In this document: piece by piece, positions 50,650-58,762 of the stretch
Position numbering within the stretch: the first letter of the stretch is position 1
Layout: each line of letters begins with the position of its first letter
DNA from: Rikenellaceae bacterium
GTDB taxonomy: Bacteria > Bacteroidota > Bacteroidia > Bacteroidales > Rikenellaceae
Assembly: GCA_015060115.1 (NCBI GenBank)
Contig: SUZB01000011.1
Coordinates: 1 to 64,000, forward strand
Direction: 5' to 3'
DNA: 64,000 nt
Program-made: the position numbers and the translations under genes
The notes under the pieces: model-generated
Databases searched by the model: none
Seen by the model: the letters and a program-made list of their open reading frames with translations, nothing else
What the model was told of the DNA's origin: nothing

Positions 50650-51201
50650 TTAGTTATGTCTACTCTTTAGCCGTATGGCTGTCATCTGCTCACGGAAGCC
50701 TCCCTCCGAGGCAAAATTCTCGCTGACCTTATCTATATATTTGCCAATCAGACTCTGTGTTTGTCGTATAAGCACCAAGGCTATATTTGCAACTGCCTCG
50801 TCATTGCGACTCTCTGCTATCTGTATAAAGTATTGCGAGTCGTTGTGTGTTGCACCTAACTGAGTCATTGCAAACATCTCTTGAGAGTCGCTTTCCCACC
50901 GTCTTAGCCCACGCACACGCAGATAATCGGCGTAATCCTCGCTAAGCTCCATAAGACTTGCGCGGGCTACATTAAGTAGCTTGATGCCCATCTCCTTCGA
51001 TGTCGCTAAATTGCCATATCCCTCGACGATATTCTGCTTTCCTGAGCGTGCTGCTTGCACCATCTGGTCGAAGGTGCGGCTGTGCTTGTCAATAAAGCGT
51101 GTGCAAAAGTGGTATGTTATATCATATACCGCCACACTTTTCTGATAGCATAACAATTTATGATAGTTGCTGTTAAGTGTTAGCGGCTTAGATGATTGCA
51201 T
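50650..51201 (-). CDS. four-helix-bundle protein (suffix-domain type, S23-like)
   Basis: A 183-residue helical protein with LLCYQKSVAVYDITYHFCTRFI, FDQMVQAARSGKQNIVEGYGNLATSKEMGIKLLNVARASLMELSEDYADYL. This is the pattern of four-helix-bundle proteins related to those encoded in 23S rRNA intervening sequences. Here the gene is not in rRNA. The C-terminal extension (about 125-183) matches the suffix-domain variety. Function unknown. It stands alone with its own terminator, between two octamer arrays. Confidence 0.88.
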   Translation of the reverse strand: MQSSKPLTLNSNYHKLLCYQKSVAVYDITYHFCTRFIDKHSRTFDQMVQAARSGKQNIVEGYGNLATSKEMGIKLLNVARASLMELSEDYADYLRVRGLRRWESDSQEMFAMTQLGATHNDSQYFIQIAESRNDEAVANIALVLIRQTQSLIGKYIDKVSENFASEGGFREQMTAIRLKSRHN

Positions 51202-51264
51202 AAAATATAATTTTCTACGAAGATAGCTATAATTGGCTACCGATGCAAGTTTTTAAGAATATTT

Positions 51265-51533
51265 TTAAGACCTTAGGACCATTAGGACCTTAAGACTGTA
51301 TGATTTTATCTCTTATTCGTCTTATTGTCTTACTTGTCCTATCGTCCTTTCTTTTAAGACCTTAAGACCATTAGGACCTTAAGACCATAGGATTTTATCT
51401 CTTACTCGTCTTATTGTCTTATCGTCTTAAATAATCTCTAACAACTCTAAAAACTAACAACTAAAAACTCTCTCCTCCCCCTTGGGCATTTATGCCCGCG
51501 CTCGTCCCGAGCGCGCCCCCCCCCAAAAAAAAA
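51265..51533. repeat. tandem octamer elements, heptamers, GC hairpins and C9A9 run
   Basis: Two tandem copies of the octamer composite (51265-51352 and 51354-51429, about 90-bp period) are followed by heptamers (51440-51468), two hairpins (GGGCATTTATGCCC 51483-51496; GCGCTCG-TCC-CGAGCGC 51498-51514), then exactly nine C (51516-51524) and nine A (51525-51533). There is no gene in the 376-bp gap 51202-51577. Confidence 0.8.
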
Positions 51534-51560
51534 TCGGAGCCTCCCGATTAGGAAGCTCCG
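51525..51560 (-). terminator. terminator of the fimbrillin/Fn3 lipoprotein gene
   Basis: CGGAGCCTCC (51535-51544), loop CGATTA, GGAAGCTCCG (51551-51560), followed on the minus strand by nine T. Confidence 0.88.
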
Positions 51561-51577
51561 AAATAAGATGTATTAAC

Positions 51578-53935
51578 TTACTCACTGAATGTGTAGTAAA
51601 GTTTGGAAGTTCTTGTTGAACCGAAGGCAGAATATGTTAAATCAAGCAATACTGTATAAGTGCCGTTGCCGTTGTCGTAAATAGTAGCTTTTGAGCCATC
51701 TGCAAGGTTAAATCCAGAGATAGTACCTTCAATTGATATAGTGCCACCATAAGTATAATCACCAACAACTACCGTTGAACCAGCACCACCATTGTATAGT
51801 TTTGCTTGCAATTGATAATCTGTGTCTGAGATAATTAAAGTACTACCGTCCCAAGAATGGCTACCCGTAGCCAATAAGGTATAACCTGTAGTATCAGGAC
51901 CAGATGAAGAACCTTCGCCAATTGATCCAATGTATGTAAGTTTTAATGTAGAACTAACTCCATTTACCCAACAGTTATATGATGTAAGCACGACAGTATA
52001 TGTGTCGTCATTCAAGGATACATCAAGTGTGCCGTTGTAGATATATCCAGGATAGCTAACCCCAGGGACTACAATTGTAGTCTCATCACCAACCCAATAT
52101 TCATTGTATGTATTTTCGAAAATACCAACTTCCAAAGCACTATTAAGTTTGAGATTTAGGGTATAGCTACCATCTGTGAAGGTGTACATATTATTTGAAC
52201 CAACACTACATGAAGTAAATGTAATATCGTAGTCGAAGCCAGCATTAGGATCTCTCTCGGTAGTTACATAATCGTTATAAGCATAAGATGCTCGGTGTGT
52301 TTCCTCGTTTGCAGGGTTGGCAACTACAGAGTAATTGTAATCCTTATTATACTCAAGCTCGGTAAATACTACCTCTGTATTAGTCGTATCCTGCGTATTT
52401 CCGTTAAATGTAACGGTATAAGAACCAGCACCCTCAACTGCATCCCAAGAAATTGTTACTGTATTGCCACTTGCTGTAGCACTAACATTTGACAACTCAA
52501 GCATAGTGCGAGGATCCTCATAGGTAACAAAAATATATCCGTCATTAGAATCCTTATAGGTGTCAGAATCTGCTTCTGATGCCAAAGCTTTAACATAGAA
52601 GTAGTAGTATCCATAACCCTCCAATTCAAATGTTGCGTAAGTCTCGTTTGTTGTAACATCTACTGAATCGGTATAAACAAGGTAACTGCCAGCATTCTCT
52701 ACAGCATCCCAAGTGATAGTTACGATATTGCCCTCGATTGTGTAATCAAGATTGCTAGGTGTCGCAAGCTGAGTACGAAGATCGGGGTAGCCAAAGTCCA
52801 CAATATCACCTACATATGTCGCATTAAGTATGTCGCCATCAGTGTTCTTAAAATCAAGAGTAATGTCATATTTGCCATCTACTACAGTTACAATCATATT
52901 GTTGTAATAGTTGCTATCTAATTGCTCCAAAGAGCCCCCAGTAACAGCATAACGGCTATAACCGATGTCAAGACCAGTATTTGCAATGTATGTCTTTACA
53001 TCAAAGTATAAGCCATTAGGTAAATAAACATTGAGGACAAGAGTACCAAGAGTAGCATCTTCGAAAACAATGTATCCCCAATTACTATAACTACCTAAAT
53101 TATTGTAATTGTAATAATATGTTGCGCTATCCATAACGGTATCAGGAGCTGCAACCTTCTCAAGATTTGATACCGAGAAAGTAGAAACACGGCCATACTG
53201 GAACTTCAACTCGCGACCCTCAGGGATAGTTACACTCTTGGTATAAGCGTTACCCTCTGCATCGTATGCTGTAACGGTAAAGTCGCTAACCTCAACTACA
53301 TCGGTAGCAAACCAGAATACATTATCCTCAACATTATCTGCGTTGATAGTGTATTTAAGTGTCTTAGCATAATTGTACCAATCGCCATTGAGTTCAACCT
53401 CAATATAGTCAATAACAAACTCAGCGGGAGTGTTTACAGTCATCTTACCGTAACCTACCTGGTGCTCCATTTTAGCATTAACGGTACCATTAGTAACCAT
53501 TGCATTTTGGTGCTGAAGAATGTGAGCTGCAGGATCAACCGAATTAGTACGGGGTGTCTGCTCAGTAGGAATATTGCAAGTGTAAGTGCTTACCCAAGCC
53601 TCAGCGGGTGAGCAAACGGTGATAAAGCCGGGAGTGCCCTCAAGTTCAACAGTAAACTTACCCTCGGCATCGATAGTGGTAGTTATCTCTTGTGAACCGT
53701 TGAACACCTTAATGTTCTCACCACCATCCCAATCTGACTTATAAACAGTAATGCCATTCTCATCAGTCTCTGAACCTACGAAACCCGAACGGGTGTCATC
53801 AGTGTTTATAGATGCAGTACCGTTGATAATGGTCTTCTTAACGAGGTTATCAACCTCGACGCTTACCTCAGAGCAAGCGACAAATGCCATTGCAGCTACT
53901 GCAACAAGCATCAAATTCTTAAACAAATTCTTCAT
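51578..53935 (-). CDS. fimbrillin-like lipoprotein with Fn3 and repeat modules
   Basis: A 785-residue lipoprotein (lipobox FVAC, Cys21). The N-terminal ~265 residues follow the fimbrillin (FimA/Mfa-like) pattern: DDTRSGFVGSETDENGITVYKSDWDGGENIKVFNG, later KMEHQVGYGKMTV and FQYGRVSTFSV. Next come a beta-sandwich module related to the repeats of the 44455 lipoprotein, two fibronectin-III domains (TITWDAVENAGSYLVYTDS and TISWDAVEGAGSYTVTFNG) and further beta modules to the C-terminus. The DNA is clearly more AT-rich than neighbouring housekeeping genes, which may indicate transfer. A 46-residue gene with a G9 tract lies 14 bp upstream in the same direction. Predicted role: surface adhesin or fimbrial component. 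It is not one of the standard fim/mfa operons, since no anchor or tip genes follow. Confidence 0.82.
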   Translation of the reverse strand: MKNLFKNLMLVAVAAMAFVACSEVSVEVDNLVKKTIINGTASINTDDTRSGFVGSETDENGITVYKSDWDGGENIKVFNGSQEITTTIDAEGKFTVELEGTPGFITVCSPAEAWVSTYTCNIPTEQTPRTNSVDPAAHILQHQNAMVTNGTVNAKMEHQVGYGKMTVNTPAEFVIDYIEVELNGDWYNYAKTLKYTINADNVEDNVFWFATDVVEVSDFTVTAYDAEGNAYTKSVTIPEGRELKFQYGRVSTFSVSNLEKVAAPDTVMDSATYYYNYNNLGSYSNWGYIVFEDATLGTLVLNVYLPNGLYFDVKTYIANTGLDIGYSRYAVTGGSLEQLDSNYYNNMIVTVVDGKYDITLDFKNTDGDILNATYVGDIVDFGYPDLRTQLATPSNLDYTIEGNIVTITWDAVENAGSYLVYTDSVDVTTNETYATFELEGYGYYYFYVKALASEADSDTYKDSNDGYIFVTYEDPRTMLELSNVSATASGNTVTISWDAVEGAGSYTVTFNGNTQDTTNTEVVFTELEYNKDYNYSVVANPANEETHRASYAYNDYVTTERDPNAGFDYDITFTSCSVGSNNMYTFTDGSYTLNLKLNSALEVGIFENTYNEYWVGDETTIVVPGVSYPGYIYNGTLDVSLNDDTYTVVLTSYNCWVNGVSSTLKLTYIGSIGEGSSSGPDTTGYTLLATGSHSWDGSTLIISDTDYQLQAKLYNGGAGSTVVVGDYTYGGTISIEGTISGFNLADGSKATIYDNGNGTYTVLLDLTYSAFGSTRTSKLYYTFSE

Positions 53936-53949
53936 TGTTGCAATAGTTA

Positions 53950-54090
53950 TTAATAATCACCGTAGTTATCCTCTTCAGAATCATTGATACCTGTAGAGAG
54001 GTATACACCGCACTCTGCGACCACAGAAATTACCTCCATCTCAGGGGCTACATAAATTCCCCCCCCCTCAAAAAAGTTCTTCTTGTTCAT
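53950..54090 (-). CDS. 46-residue leader-like small protein with in-frame G9 tract
   Basis: The frame starts MNKKNFFEGGGIYVAPEMEV and ends with an acidic, Tyr-containing tail (DSEEDNYGDY). Short Bacteroidetes proteins with a YVAPE(M/V)EVI core followed by a single Cys near the middle are common upstream of secreted-protein genes (from memory); the core fits. No signal peptide or membrane helix. The codons GAG-GGG-GGG-GGA (54067-54059 on the minus strand) contain nine consecutive G, so one-base slippage would shift the frame after residue 8. The stop is 14 bp before the start of the fimbrillin-like lipoprotein, so translation through this gene may affect expression of that lipoprotein. Confidence 0.7.
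   Translation of the reverse strand: MNKKNFFEGGGIYVAPEMEVISVVAECGVYLSTGINDSEEDNYGDY
54059..54067 (-). repeat. G9 homopolymer inside the 46-residue gene
   Basis: Nine C on the plus strand; nine G in the sense strand of the small gene, at codons 8-11. The present length keeps the frame open. It is preceded by a T6 run (TTTTTT) on the same strand, adding slippage potential. Confidence 0.8.
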
Positions 54091-54142
54091 TTTTGTTTGA
54101 AATTTAGTTAATTAATATTTTGTAAAATTTGTCTCTTTGTTT

Positions 54143-54472
54143 TGTCATCCTGAGTGTAACGAAGGATCTCAAGGTCTTGTAGGCGGTCTAAGGCCTTACA
54201 CCCTGCGAGATTCCTCACTTCGTTCAGAATGACAACTCTATTTTGTTCTCTGCTCTCTTTTTTGTCATCCTGAGTGTAACGAAGAATCTCAAGGCTTTGT
54301 ATGCGGTCTAAGGCTTACACCCTGCGAGATTCTTCACTTGCGTTCAGAATGACACTCTATTTTGTTCTCTGCTCTCATTTTGTCATCCTGAGTGTAACGA
54401 AGGATCTCAAGGCCTTGTAGGCGGTCAAAGGCTTTACACCCTGCGAGATTCCTCACTTCGTTCAGAATGACA
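54143..54472. repeat. three tandem 92-bp imperfect palindromes
   Basis: Copies at 54143-54234, 54263-54354 and 54381-54472, spaced by a conserved TATTTTGTTCTCTGCTCTC linker (period about 119 bp). Each starts TGTCATCCTGAGTGTAACGA and ends TTCGTTCAGAATGACA or near, with about 28-bp imperfect inverted ends (…GGATCTC/GAGATTC…). Further single copies are at 34836-34928 and 55469-55560. Confidence 0.9.
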
Positions 54473-54838
54473 ATCGAAATCTTAAATTGAGAAATAATCA
54501 CACTCCGTAACCTCTCATAACCCTCTCAACCTAAAATTCTCAATACCTCAATGCTCCTCATTTACCCGCGCAAGCGCGTATACAAATATTGTCTTTTGCC
54601 TGATGCTTAGGGATTAAGACATCAACAAAAGTAATAAATTTTTCAATAAAACAACGGCTTTGTTATAAAAATTTTTATCACCGCCCCGCAGTGCCCCTCA
54701 GAGCCACATTTCAAATCCTAAAGTGGTGATAGTGTGCGGTGATTTTGGCGTTTTACACCCTCCGCACCCCAATGCGTAAGATATGAGGAATATTGCCAAA
54801 ATGAGAACGGGAAAAGGGAGTTGTTAGTTTTTAGTTGT
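54473..54838. other. intergenic DNA with no recognised gene
   Basis: About 365 bp upstream of the palindrome array. It contains an AT-rich portion (54590-54680) with TACTTTTG on the minus strand at 54633-54626, a possible -7 box of a distant promoter for the small gene/lipoprotein pair (no proper -33). A GC-richer part follows. No frame or RNA fold that I can support. Confidence 0.45.
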
Positions 54839-54962
54839 TAAGACGAGTAAGACGATAAGACAATAGGACAAGTAAGACAATAACAAAAAAATATGATACC
54901 CGATTTCGTATTGGTCCTAAGGTCCTAAAGTCCTAATGGTCTTAAAAATCTTACCCCCCCCC
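54839..54962. repeat. octamer composite (reversed) plus C9
   Basis: The reverse-complement form of the octamer element: AGACGAGTAAGACGATAAGAC arm, linker GATACCCGATTTCGTATT, then GGTCCTAAGGTCCTAAAG arm; it ends in exactly nine C (54954-54962). Confidence 0.78.
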
Positions 54963-54970
54963 TTAACAAA

Positions 54971-54998
54971 AAAAAAGCACCCGCGTGGGTGCTTTTTT
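54971..54998 (-). terminator. terminator of the DUF5606 gene
   Basis: GCACCC, loop GCGT, GGGTGC with A6 on one side and T6 on the other extends to a 12-bp stem. It lies 25 bp past the stop. Confidence 0.88.
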
Positions 54999-55023
54999 GC
55001 GAGAGCATCTCGGAGTAGCTGCG

Positions 55024-55425
55024 CTACTCCTCAGCGGGGAGCTTGAACTCGGTGAATCCAGCCTTAACAAGGGTGTTGTACCAAGCAAAGCACTTCTTCA
55101 TATCCGAGAGGTGAACGCGCTCGCGGTCGTACTCAGGGAGTACCTTCGCAAACTCCTCACGGATAGCGTTGTCTGCCTCCTTATGCGAGATAGCCTCCTT
55201 GCCACCGGTGTAGTTCCAGATGTTGGTAAATACATCTGCCAAGGCGATATCCTCGCCCTCGGTGAACATCGAAATCTCGGTAAGTGCGCTAACACGCGAT
55301 GTTGCCGAAGCATTCATACGCTTGCCGTCGAGCAACGACTCAACGATAATACCGCGCATAGACTGCGCTACAAACTTATACAAGCCGGGCTGACCCGAAA
55401 TTGCCAAAATATCCTTTAACTCCAT
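55024..55425 (-). CDS. DUF5606 family protein
   Basis: A 133-residue soluble protein beginning MELKDILAISGQPGLYKFVAQSMRGIIVESL, the conserved opening of the DUF5606 family of Bacteroidetes. It has a second helical part (EIREEF-like AIREEFAKVLPEYDRERVHLSDMKKCFAWYNTL). No catalytic motif or signal peptide. Function unknown; it is broadly conserved in the phylum, which supports the Bacteroidales assignment. Confidence 0.88.
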   Translation of the reverse strand: MELKDILAISGQPGLYKFVAQSMRGIIVESLLDGKRMNASATSRVSALTEISMFTEGEDIALADVFTNIWNYTGGKEAISHKEADNAIREEFAKVLPEYDRERVHLSDMKKCFAWYNTLVKAGFTEFKLPAEE

Positions 55426-55436
55426 ATTTGATATTC

Positions 55437-55605
55437 AGTTGTTAGTTATTAGTTGTTAGTTTTTAGAGTGTCATCCTGAGTGTAACGAAGGATCTCAAGG
55501 TTGGTTGGTCTGTTGATGGTCTTGCTAACTGAGAGATTCTTCACTTCGTTCAGAATGACAAAACAAGAGGGAAGAGTTTTTAGTTGTTAGACCTAAAAAC
55601 TAATT
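55437..55605. repeat. heptamer arrays flanking a 92-bp palindrome
   Basis: TTGTTAG-type heptamers (55437-55467), a palindrome copy (55469-55560, starts TGTCATCCTGAGTG, ends GTTCAGAATGACA) and another heptamer stretch (55575-55605). It fills the 185-bp gap between mscS and the DUF5606 gene. Confidence 0.82.
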
Positions 55606-55610
55606 GCTCA

Positions 55611-56600
55611 TTACTTATTTCTCACTGTAACATCGAGCTGGGGGAAGGGGAACTTAATGCCCTGCTTGGGAAGCTCGTTGTAGATACGCTCCTGGATGTC
55701 GAACTTCAAGCCCCAGTAGTCGCCATTCTTGCACCATACGCGAGCCGAGAAGACAACAGCGCTATCTGCCAACTCGGTGAGGAATACTACGGGAGCAGGC
55801 TCGGTCATAGCACGGCTATCCGACTTAAGGATTTCGAGCAACGCCTCGCGCACCTTGTTGGCATCTGAGCCATACTCAACATTAACGGTCCAGTCTACAC
55901 GGCGGATATCCGAGGTAGAGTAGTTGTCGATAACAGAGGTAGAAATCGAGCTATTGGGAATGTAGATGATGCGGTTATCTACGGTGATAATCTCGGTAGA
56001 GAACAAACCGATGCTCTTAACAGTACCCTCCTCGCCCTGAGCGTCGATATAATCACCTACGCGGTAAGGCTTGAGGAAGAGAATCATAACACCACCGGCG
56101 AAGTTCTGCAATGTGCCACTCAAGGCCATACCTACAGCCAAACCTGCCGAAGCAAGCATAGCGATAAGCGATGATGTGTTGATGCCCAAAACCTGAATTA
56201 CGATAAGGATAACGACAACATAGAGCAACACCTTGACGATGCCCGAAAGGAACGAGCGAAGTGAAACCTCGACATTGCGCTTGTTGTAGACCTTGTCCAT
56301 AAACTTAAGCACACGGCGGATAATCCAACGGCCTACATAGTAGATTGCCAAGGCGATAGCCACCTTAACAGCAAACGAGATACAGCCGTCAATAGCCATC
56401 TGCAAAAGGGTAGAGAAGTCGTAGTTGAAGAGCTCCGACACGCCCTCCTTGATGTTCTCAACATTTGTAACATTCTCGATTACCGCAGTGGGGTCTACCT
56501 GAGCACTCTCCTCCGCAGCAACCTCCGCAGTCTCCGCAACAGCCTCCACAGCCTCAGTCTCCGACACAACCTCGTTGTCGATAAATAAAAGGTTTTTCAT
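55611..56600 (-). CDS. mscS: MscS-family mechanosensitive channel
   Basis: A 329-residue small-conductance mechanosensitive channel. The N-terminal ~60 residues are acidic and Ala/Val-rich (VSETEAVEAVAETAEVAAEE), unlike most MscS proteins. Three transmembrane helices follow: about 73-93, 118-140 and the pore-lining TM3 at about 145-180 (SLIAMLASAGLAVGMALSGTLQNFAGGVMIL), with the Gly/Ala pattern of MscS. The beta domain (YRVGDYIDAQGEEGTVKSIGLFSTEI) and C-terminal alpha/beta domain complete it. It releases osmolytes on hypo-osmotic shock. Divergent from serB. Confidence 0.93.
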   Translation of the reverse strand: MKNLLFIDNEVVSETEAVEAVAETAEVAAEESAQVDPTAVIENVTNVENIKEGVSELFNYDFSTLLQMAIDGCISFAVKVAIALAIYYVGRWIIRRVLKFMDKVYNKRNVEVSLRSFLSGIVKVLLYVVVILIVIQVLGINTSSLIAMLASAGLAVGMALSGTLQNFAGGVMILFLKPYRVGDYIDAQGEEGTVKSIGLFSTEIITVDNRIIYIPNSSISTSVIDNYSTSDIRRVDWTVNVEYGSDANKVREALLEILKSDSRAMTEPAPVVFLTELADSAVVFSARVWCKNGDYWGLKFDIQERIYNELPKQGIKFPFPQLDVTVRNK

Positions 56601-56672
56601 TGTTTATTAAGTTTTATATGATTTGTTATCATTTTTAACGCGACAAAGGTAATTAAATTTTGCAAAATTTAT

Positions 56673-56680
56673 TATATTTG
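56673..56680 (+). promoter_or_regulatory. -7 box of serB
   Basis: TATATTTG on the plus strand, 19 bp before the serB start, within the 98-bp divergent gap. An opposing TACCTTTG (56651-56644, minus) suits mscS. Neither has a clear -33 box at the standard spacing. Confidence 0.45.
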
Positions 56681-56698
56681 CACTAAATATATAGCCCT

Positions 56699-57919
56699 AT
56701 GAATAATATAGAGATTATCCAGATGAACATATCGGGAGAGGATAAGCCCGGCTTGACCTCGACTTTGACGGGTATCCTTGCCTGCTACGACGCCTTTATC
56801 CTCGATATTGGTCAGTCGAATATCCACCAGTCGCTAACGCTCGGCATACTCTTTATGACAACGCCTGAGCGCTCGGGACAGATTATGAAGGAGCTGCTCT
56901 TCAAGGCCTCGGAGATGGGCATCCAGATTCGCTTTACGCCCATTACTGCGGAGGAGTATAGCAGCTGGGTGAAGGGTCAGGGCAAGCACCGCTACATCAT
57001 CACTATGGTGGGTCGCCGCATCACCGCCGACCATATCTCGCGTGTAGCTAAGGCAATATCCGATGAGGGTCTCAACATCGATGACATCAACCGCCTAACG
57101 GGTCGTATGCCCCTCGATGAGGATGAGCGAGCGCCCAAGACAAGTATCGAGTTCTCGGTGCGAGGCACGATGTCGGACAAGGGTGTGTTTCAGAATAAAT
57201 TGATGGAGATATCGAAGGAGGGCGATGTGGATATATCGTTCCAGCGCGATGGCATCTTCCGCCGTTCACGCCGCCTTATCTGCTTCGATATGGACTCTAC
57301 GCTAATCCGCACCGAGGTTATCGACGAGTTGGCAGACCGCGCAGGTGTGGGTGCCGAAGTACGCGATATCACGGAGCGTGCTATGCGTGGCGAGATTGAC
57401 TTCCGCGAGAGCTTCGAGCAGCGTGTGGCGCTGTTGAAGGGCTTGGATGTCAGCGTGATGGAGGATATAGCCGTAAACCTCCCCATCACCGAGGGTGTAG
57501 ACCGTATGATGACAATCCTTAAGCGTGTGGGCTACAAGACCGCCATACTCTCGGGTGGTTTCACATACTTTGGCAACTACCTAAAGCGCCGCTTTGGCTT
57601 CGACTATGTATATGCCAACGAGTTGGAGGTCGAAGATGGCAAGCTCACGGGTCGCTATACCGGCGAGATTGTAGATGGCGCACGCAAGGCCGAGCTATTG
57701 CGCCTCTTGTGCCAGTTCGAGAATATCGACATCCAGCAGTCGGTGGCTGTGGGTGATGGCGCCAACGATCTGCCGATGCTCAACATCGCAGGCTTGGGTA
57801 TTGCATTCCACGCCAAGCCCAAGGTGCGTGCTACGGCGAGCCAGTCGATTTCGACCGTAGGTCTCGATGGCGTATTATACTTCCTTGGTTTGAAGGATTC
57901 GTGGGTTGAGAAGAAGTAG
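56699..57919 (+). CDS. serB: phosphoserine phosphatase with N-terminal ACT domains
   Basis: A 406-residue enzyme for the last step of serine synthesis. Two ACT-like regulatory domains fill about 1-185 (SGEDKPGLTSTLTGIL and MVGRRITADHISRVAKAISDEGLNIDDI), giving likely amino-acid feedback. The HAD phosphatase follows: FDMDSTLIRTEVIDEL carries the catalytic DxD, LSGGFTYF is motif II, and VAVGDGANDLPML is the metal-binding motif. It is upstream of rsmA with a 3-bp gap. Confidence 0.96.
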   Translation: MNNIEIIQMNISGEDKPGLTSTLTGILACYDAFILDIGQSNIHQSLTLGILFMTTPERSGQIMKELLFKASEMGIQIRFTPITAEEYSSWVKGQGKHRYIITMVGRRITADHISRVAKAISDEGLNIDDINRLTGRMPLDEDERAPKTSIEFSVRGTMSDKGVFQNKLMEISKEGDVDISFQRDGIFRRSRRLICFDMDSTLIRTEVIDELADRAGVGAEVRDITERAMRGEIDFRESFEQRVALLKGLDVSVMEDIAVNLPITEGVDRMMTILKRVGYKTAILSGGFTYFGNYLKRRFGFDYVYANELEVEDGKLTGRYTGEIVDGARKAELLRLLCQFENIDIQQSVAVGDGANDLPMLNIAGLGIAFHAKPKVRATASQSISTVGLDGVLYFLGLKDSWVEKK

Positions 57920-57922
57920 CGT

Positions 57923-58708
57923 ATGGCAGAGGTAAGAGCAAAAAAGGCACTCGGTCAGCACTTTCTAACCGACCTGAACATCGCCCGCAAGATTGCAACA
58001 TCGCTGTCGGGCGGTAGCGTTGATGCTCCCGACAAGGTGCTGGAGGTGGGCTGTGGTATGGGTGTGCTCACGCAGTTTCTACTGCAAAGAGAGGATGTGG
58101 TAACCTACGGTGCTGAGATTGACTCGGAGTCGGTGGAGTATCTTCATGCCCACTATCCTGAGTTTGCACCGCGCCTCACCGAGGGCGACTTCCTAAAGAT
58201 GGATTTAAGAGAGGTGTATGGCGATAGGCTAAAGATTATCGGCAACTTCCCCTATAACATATCGTCGCAGATATTCTTCAAGGTGCTCGAAAATAGGGAT
58301 ATCGTCCCCGAGTGTGTGGGTATGATTCAGAAGGAGGTGGCGGTGCGTTTAGCAGAGCCTCCAGGGTCGAAGGAGTATGGTATTCTCAGTGTGTTGCTTC
58401 AGGCGTGGTACGATATTGAGTATCTCTTCACTGTGGGCGAGAAGGTCTTCAATCCACCGCCTAAGGTTAAGAGCGCCGTTGTGCGCTTGGTACGCAACAA
58501 TGTTGAGAGGCTTGACTGCGACGAACAGCTGTTTATCAAGGTTGTGAAGGCCTCGTTTGGTCAGCGCCGTAAGATGTTGCGTAACTCGCTGAAGGCAGCG
58601 TTTGGCAACTTCGAGGGTCGTGAGCATCGCTTCTTCTCGATGCGTGCAGAGCAACTATCAGTAGCTGATTTCGTGGAACTTACGCAGTGGGTCGAGGAGA
58701 ATAAGTAG
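57923..58708 (+). CDS. rsmA: 16S rRNA (adenine1518/1519-N6) dimethyltransferase
   Basis: A 261-residue KsgA-type methyltransferase acting late in 30S assembly. It begins KKALGQHFLTDLNIARKIA. SAM binding is at LEVGCGMGVLTQFLL. The catalytic motif is GNFPYNISSQIF (NLPY in E. coli, NFPY here). FNPPPKVKSAVV and the C-terminal helical domain are complete. It starts 3 bp after serB, so both share a message. Confidence 0.97.
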   Translation: MAEVRAKKALGQHFLTDLNIARKIATSLSGGSVDAPDKVLEVGCGMGVLTQFLLQREDVVTYGAEIDSESVEYLHAHYPEFAPRLTEGDFLKMDLREVYGDRLKIIGNFPYNISSQIFFKVLENRDIVPECVGMIQKEVAVRLAEPPGSKEYGILSVLLQAWYDIEYLFTVGEKVFNPPPKVKSAVVRLVRNNVERLDCDEQLFIKVVKASFGQRRKMLRNSLKAAFGNFEGREHRFFSMRAEQLSVADFVELTQWVEENK

Positions 58709-58728
58709 GCCTTCGATGATGACAAATA

Positions 58729-58762
58729 GCGGGTGGACAATGGTGTCTGCCCGCATTTTTTT
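58729..58762 (+). terminator. terminator of serB-rsmA
   Basis: GCGGGTGGACA (58729-58739) pairs with TGTCTGCCCGC (58744-58754) with one internal G-U/mismatch region, followed by ATTTTTTT. The T-run overlaps the stop codon of the convergent lipoprotein gene. Confidence 0.85.

Noticed and set aside
50650..51201. rRNA intervening-sequence protein marking an rRNA operon
   Set aside because: The protein has the four-helix-bundle pattern of such proteins, but no rRNA sequence surrounds the gene.
54143..54472. CRISPR array
   Set aside because: The three repeats are 92 bp and palindromic, and the 26-28 bp between them are near-identical linkers, not unique spacers. No cas genes are present.
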